Shown here one piece after another: positions 61,185 through 64,000 of a stretch of 64,000 nt of DNA. Position 1 is the first letter of the stretch, and every line of letters starts with the position of its first letter. The position numbers and the translations under genes were made by a program. The DNA comes from an uncultured Pseudomonadota bacterium (GTDB taxonomy: Bacteria; Pseudomonadota; Gammaproteobacteria; Burkholderiales; Thiobacillaceae): contig CAILNT010000059.1 of assembly GCA_903835655.1 (NCBI GenBank), positions 1 to 64,000 on the forward strand, written 5' to 3'. The notes beneath the pieces were generated by a model that searched no databases, had not been told where the DNA came from, and saw only the letters and a program-made list of their open reading frames with translations.

Positions 61185-62900
61185 ATGGCAGCGACAAATT
61201 TCAAGACCGAAAACAACACGTTCCGCAAGCTTATCGGCAATGGGTTGACCTACCGCATTCCTCGCTTTCAGCGCGACTACAGTTGGACTGACGACGAGTG
61301 GGAAGACCTGTGGATGGACTTGTTGGGGACACTCCAGCCGGCTGGTGAACCTGCTCACTACATGGGCTATCTCGTCCTGCAATCAGCGGACGACAAAACC
61401 TTTGAAGTCATCGATGGGCAGCAACGCCTGACCACCGTCAGCATCATCGTGCTTGCGGTGCTGAAAAACCTGCAACGGCTGATTGACGCCGGCAACGACC
61501 CCGATGCCAATAGGCGGCGCATGGATCAAATCCGCCAGACCTATGTCGGTTATCTCGATCCCGTCACCCTGATCGCACGCCCTAAACTGACGCTGAACCG
61601 CAACAACAATAGCTATTACCAGGGTTTCATCGTGCCGATGGGGCATTTGCCGCAACGCGGATTTCGTGCGTCCGAGCATTTACTGCGCAAGGCCTTCGAA
61701 TGGTTTGATCGCCGCGTGGGCGATTACCTGAAAAAAAGCACGGGCACCGAGGGGATGCGTCTGGCTCAATTCGTCGAGGACATGAGCGACCGCCTTTTTT
61801 TTACGGTTATCACGGTCACCGATGAGTTGAATGCCTACAAGGTATTCGAGACGCTCAATGCGCGCGGCGTGCGGCTATCGGCGACCGACCTGCTGAAAAA
61901 TTACTTGTTTTCGGTACTTGATCGCGGCGGCGACCAGGATCACGAGTTGCGCAATCTGGAGGAACGCTGGGAGGCCATGGTTGGCCGCCTGGGGGCGGAA
62001 AGCTTCCCTGACTTCTTGCGTGCCCATTGGAATAGCCGCCGTACCTTTTCGCGCCAGGCCGAACTGTTCAAGACGGTCCGCAATCAAGTGAATTCGCGCG
62101 AGAGGGTTTTTCAACTCCTGCGCGACATGGAAGAAGACCTTGACACTTACCTTGCGTTGTCTTCGCCCGAAGCCTCCGACTGGCCGCAGGAAACCAAGGG
62201 GTTTGCCAGCACCTTGCGCACGTTCAATGTTCGCCAGCCCTTGCCGCTGCTGTTGGCGGCCAAACGCATTTTCGATCCCCCCGATTTCGCCGGCCTGATG
62301 CGGGCATGCGTGGTTATTTCAATGCGTTTCAACGTGATTTGCAGCTACAGCACGGCCGAGCAGGAAAGAACCTATAACGCCGTGGCGGAGCGCATAGCGA
62401 AAGGCGAGTTGGCCAATCTGGGCGCGGCACTCGCCGCCATGCAAAGCATCTATCCCGGCGACGCGGCATTTCGCGCCGCCTTTGCCGAAAGAACCATCCG
62501 CACGACGCAATCACGCAACAACCGCGTGGTGAGGTTCATTCTGTGCGCGCTGGAAAAACAACTATCCGGGCAAGACTACAGTTTCACCAGTGACAGCTTC
62601 AACATAGAGCATGTTCTGCCTCAGAATCCCCAAGCCGACTGGGAGGCATTCACGGATGAAGAGGTGGATGCGTTGACCTATCGATTGGGCAACATGACTT
62701 TGATGCAGGCCGGTGCCAACCAGGATTTGGGCAATACCCGCTACGCCGCAAAGCGCCCCGTATTTGAACAAAGCGGCTTTGCAATCACCCGCAAGCTGGC
62801 GACCGATCACGCCGAATGGACGCCGGAGCGTATTGCGGCGCATCAGAACTGGATGGCAACACAAGCCACGGCGGTATGGCGTATCGCACAAATCAGTTGA
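61185..62900 (+). CDS. DUF262/DUF1524 (GmrSD-like) nuclease
   Basis: 571 aa, ATG at 61185 with GAGGAG upstream. N-terminal DUF262: YRIPRFQRDYSW (about 23-34) and FEVIDGQQRLTTV (about 73-85), a nucleotide-using ParB/Srx-like domain. C-terminal DUF1524: FNIEHVLPQNPQADW (about 472-486), a His-Me/HNH-type nuclease core. GmrSD enzymes cut modified (glucosylated 5hmC) phage DNA. Single-chain form. It lies directly before a methyltransferase gene. Confidence 0.92.
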   Translation: MAATNFKTENNTFRKLIGNGLTYRIPRFQRDYSWTDDEWEDLWMDLLGTLQPAGEPAHYMGYLVLQSADDKTFEVIDGQQRLTTVSIIVLAVLKNLQRLIDAGNDPDANRRRMDQIRQTYVGYLDPVTLIARPKLTLNRNNNSYYQGFIVPMGHLPQRGFRASEHLLRKAFEWFDRRVGDYLKKSTGTEGMRLAQFVEDMSDRLFFTVITVTDELNAYKVFETLNARGVRLSATDLLKNYLFSVLDRGGDQDHELRNLEERWEAMVGRLGAESFPDFLRAHWNSRRTFSRQAELFKTVRNQVNSRERVFQLLRDMEEDLDTYLALSSPEASDWPQETKGFASTLRTFNVRQPLPLLLAAKRIFDPPDFAGLMRACVVISMRFNVICSYSTAEQERTYNAVAERIAKGELANLGAALAAMQSIYPGDAAFRAAFAERTIRTTQSRNNRVVRFILCALEKQLSGQDYSFTSDSFNIEHVLPQNPQADWEAFTDEEVDALTYRLGNMTLMQAGANQDLGNTRYAAKRPVFEQSGFAITRKLATDHAEWTPERIAAHQNWMATQATAVWRIAQIS

Positions 62901-62915
62901 GGCCGGCGGAATTTT

Positions 62916-64000
62916 ATGAGCAGCCATAAGCAAAAACTGGAACTCACCTGGATTGGCAAGGATGTGCGGCCGAAGCTGGAGCCGCGCATATTGTTGGGCG
63001 ACCCTGCGATGAGCTATCACGCGAAGCATCGGGTCACTGAGGCCGACATCTTCGATAATCAGCTTATCTTTGGTGACAACCTGCTGGCATTGAAGGCCTT
63101 GGAGCAGGAATACACGGGCAAGGTGAAATGTGTATTCATCGACCCGCCGTACAACACCGGCAGTGCCTTTACCCACTACGATGATGGCATTGAGCATTCG
63201 ATCTGGCTGTCGTTGATACGGGACCGGCTAGAAATCATTCGGCGGCTGATGTCTGATGATGGTTCGCTGTGGATAACGATTGACGACAACGAGGCGCACT
63301 ACCTGAAGGTATTGTGTGATGAGGTTTTTGGGCGTGCGAATTTTGTCGCAAACTTTGTCTGGCAGAAAGCCTACACGGCAAATCAGACAGCAAAACATGT
63401 CTCCAATACTCACGACCACGTTCTGGTCTATGCAAAGGATCCAGACCGGCTTGCAGTTGGAAAGATCGACCGAACAGATGATCAGGTCGCAAAGTTCACC
63501 AAGCCCGACAATGACCCGCGTGGTCCGTGGAAGGCAGAGAACTTGTCTGCCGGGAAGTTCTATTCTGCTGGGCAGTTTGAAATTATCGGCCCGACAGGGA
63601 AAAGCTTTCTTCCTCCGAAGGGGCGTTACTGGCGATGTAATGAGGCACAGTACCGAGCCTGGCTCGATGATGGGCGCATTACATTCGGGAAGGCTGGAGA
63701 TGGCCGTCCGATGCTTAAGAAATTCTTGTCTGAGTTAAAGGGTGGCATTACCGTCAGCACGTGGTGGCCGCACGAGGAGGTTGGCAGTAACAAGGAAGCC
63801 AGCTTACATACCAAGCAACTCTTCGGTGAGCAGGACGTCTTCGCGACCCCAAAACCGGAGAAGCTTATCGCGCGCATTCTCGGGCTTGTCACCAACCCCG
63901 GCGACCTCGTCCTCGACTCCTTCGCCGGTTCCGGCACCACCGGCGCCGTCGCCCACAAAATGGGCCGCCGCTGGATCATGATCGAGTTGGGCGAGCACTG
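62916..64000 (+). CDS. Beta-class DNA adenine methyltransferase (type III Mod-like), partial at window end
   Basis: Open from the ATG at 62916 to the window edge (361 codons, no stop). Motif IV VFIDPPYNTGSAF at about residue 73-85 precedes motif I DSFAGSGTTGAVAH at about 334-347, the beta order, with a target-recognition region between them that is visibly more AT-rich. N6-adenine methylation predicted. Type III Mod proteins are followed by a Res helicase-nuclease; whether one follows here is outside the window. Confidence 0.9.
   Translation, partial: MSSHKQKLELTWIGKDVRPKLEPRILLGDPAMSYHAKHRVTEADIFDNQLIFGDNLLALKALEQEYTGKVKCVFIDPPYNTGSAFTHYDDGIEHSIWLSLIRDRLEIIRRLMSDDGSLWITIDDNEAHYLKVLCDEVFGRANFVANFVWQKAYTANQTAKHVSNTHDHVLVYAKDPDRLAVGKIDRTDDQVAKFTKPDNDPRGPWKAENLSAGKFYSAGQFEIIGPTGKSFLPPKGRYWRCNEAQYRAWLDDGRITFGKAGDGRPMLKKFLSELKGGITVSTWWPHEEVGSNKEASLHTKQLFGEQDVFATPKPEKLIARILGLVTNPGDLVLDSFAGSGTTGAVAHKMGRRWIMIELGEH

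Noticed and set aside
55817..64000. Assigning the island to DISARM, BREX or Hma
   Set aside because: The diagnostic partner genes (DrmA/B/C, PglZ/BrxC, Hma ATPase) are not visible; the window ends inside the methyltransferase gene.

Overview
The window is GC-rich chromosomal DNA of a nitrogen-fixing betaproteobacterium. Supporting signs are the gene orders aroQ-accB-accC-prmA and hemB/engB/cytochrome c4, a LolA/ABC/DUF1302 envelope cluster, a PEP-CTERM (exosortase) protein with its PrsT-type TPR lipoprotein, and nif genes with NifA/sigma-54 signals. The genus cannot be settled from this window; a Rhodocyclales- or Nitrosomonadales-type organism is a reasonable inference. No tRNA, rRNA, CRISPR array or complete insertion sequence was found.

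Layout. 1-3.6 kb: a nitrogenase-protection group on + (flavodiiron protein, two [2Fe-2S] ferredoxins including a Shethna II (FeSII) homologue, DraG, a small unknown). 3.9-6.2 kb: MFS transporter and aroC on -. 6.4-14.1 kb: a tight + operon of two transglutaminase-like proteins, a circularly permuted ATP-grasp/alpha-E fusion and a glutamine amidotransferase, a predicted peptide amidoligase system. 14.3-20.8 kb: waaC, aroQ, accB, a MNT/HEPN pair wedged before accC, prmA and a DUF3426 protein. 21-24.7 kb: an HDAC-like deacetylase divergent from a Pat-type lysine acetyltransferase. 24.8-32.2 kb: pepN, then a nine-gene nif operon on - that starts with nifN under its own sigma-54 promoter and NifA site. 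32.5-43.7 kb: prsT, two ABC permeases, a divergent ABC ATPase and DUF1302 barrel, a LolA-like protein, an EamA transporter, a methyltransferase and a PEP-CTERM protein with a sigma-54 promoter. 44-49 kb: PIG-L deacetylase, GT4 glycosyltransferase, nitroreductase-like, ThiF-like and FeeM-like genes. 49-54.7 kb: ycgR, hemB, engB, cytochrome c4, rep.

54.7-64 kb is a genomic island. A truncated integrase sits just after rep. It is followed by an orphan gene fragment, a Phd/ParE toxin-antitoxin module with a readable promoter and operator, and a tightly packed set of genes: SNF2-like helicase, MNT/HEPN pair, DinD, DUF262/DUF1524 nuclease and a beta-class (type III Mod-like) adenine methyltransferase that runs off the window. 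This looks like a composite anti-phage defence operon.

The most unusual observation is a family of three palindrome-bounded, non-coding elements (1-341, 20832-20963, 52462-52710). They share an 82-nt core and resemble standalone HEARO/omega-RNA relics, with no IscB-type gene nearby. Two of them end exactly at the ribosome-binding site of the next gene (flavodiiron protein and rep). In those two the terminal helix would pair with the Shine-Dalgarno sequence, which suggests a domesticated translational switch.
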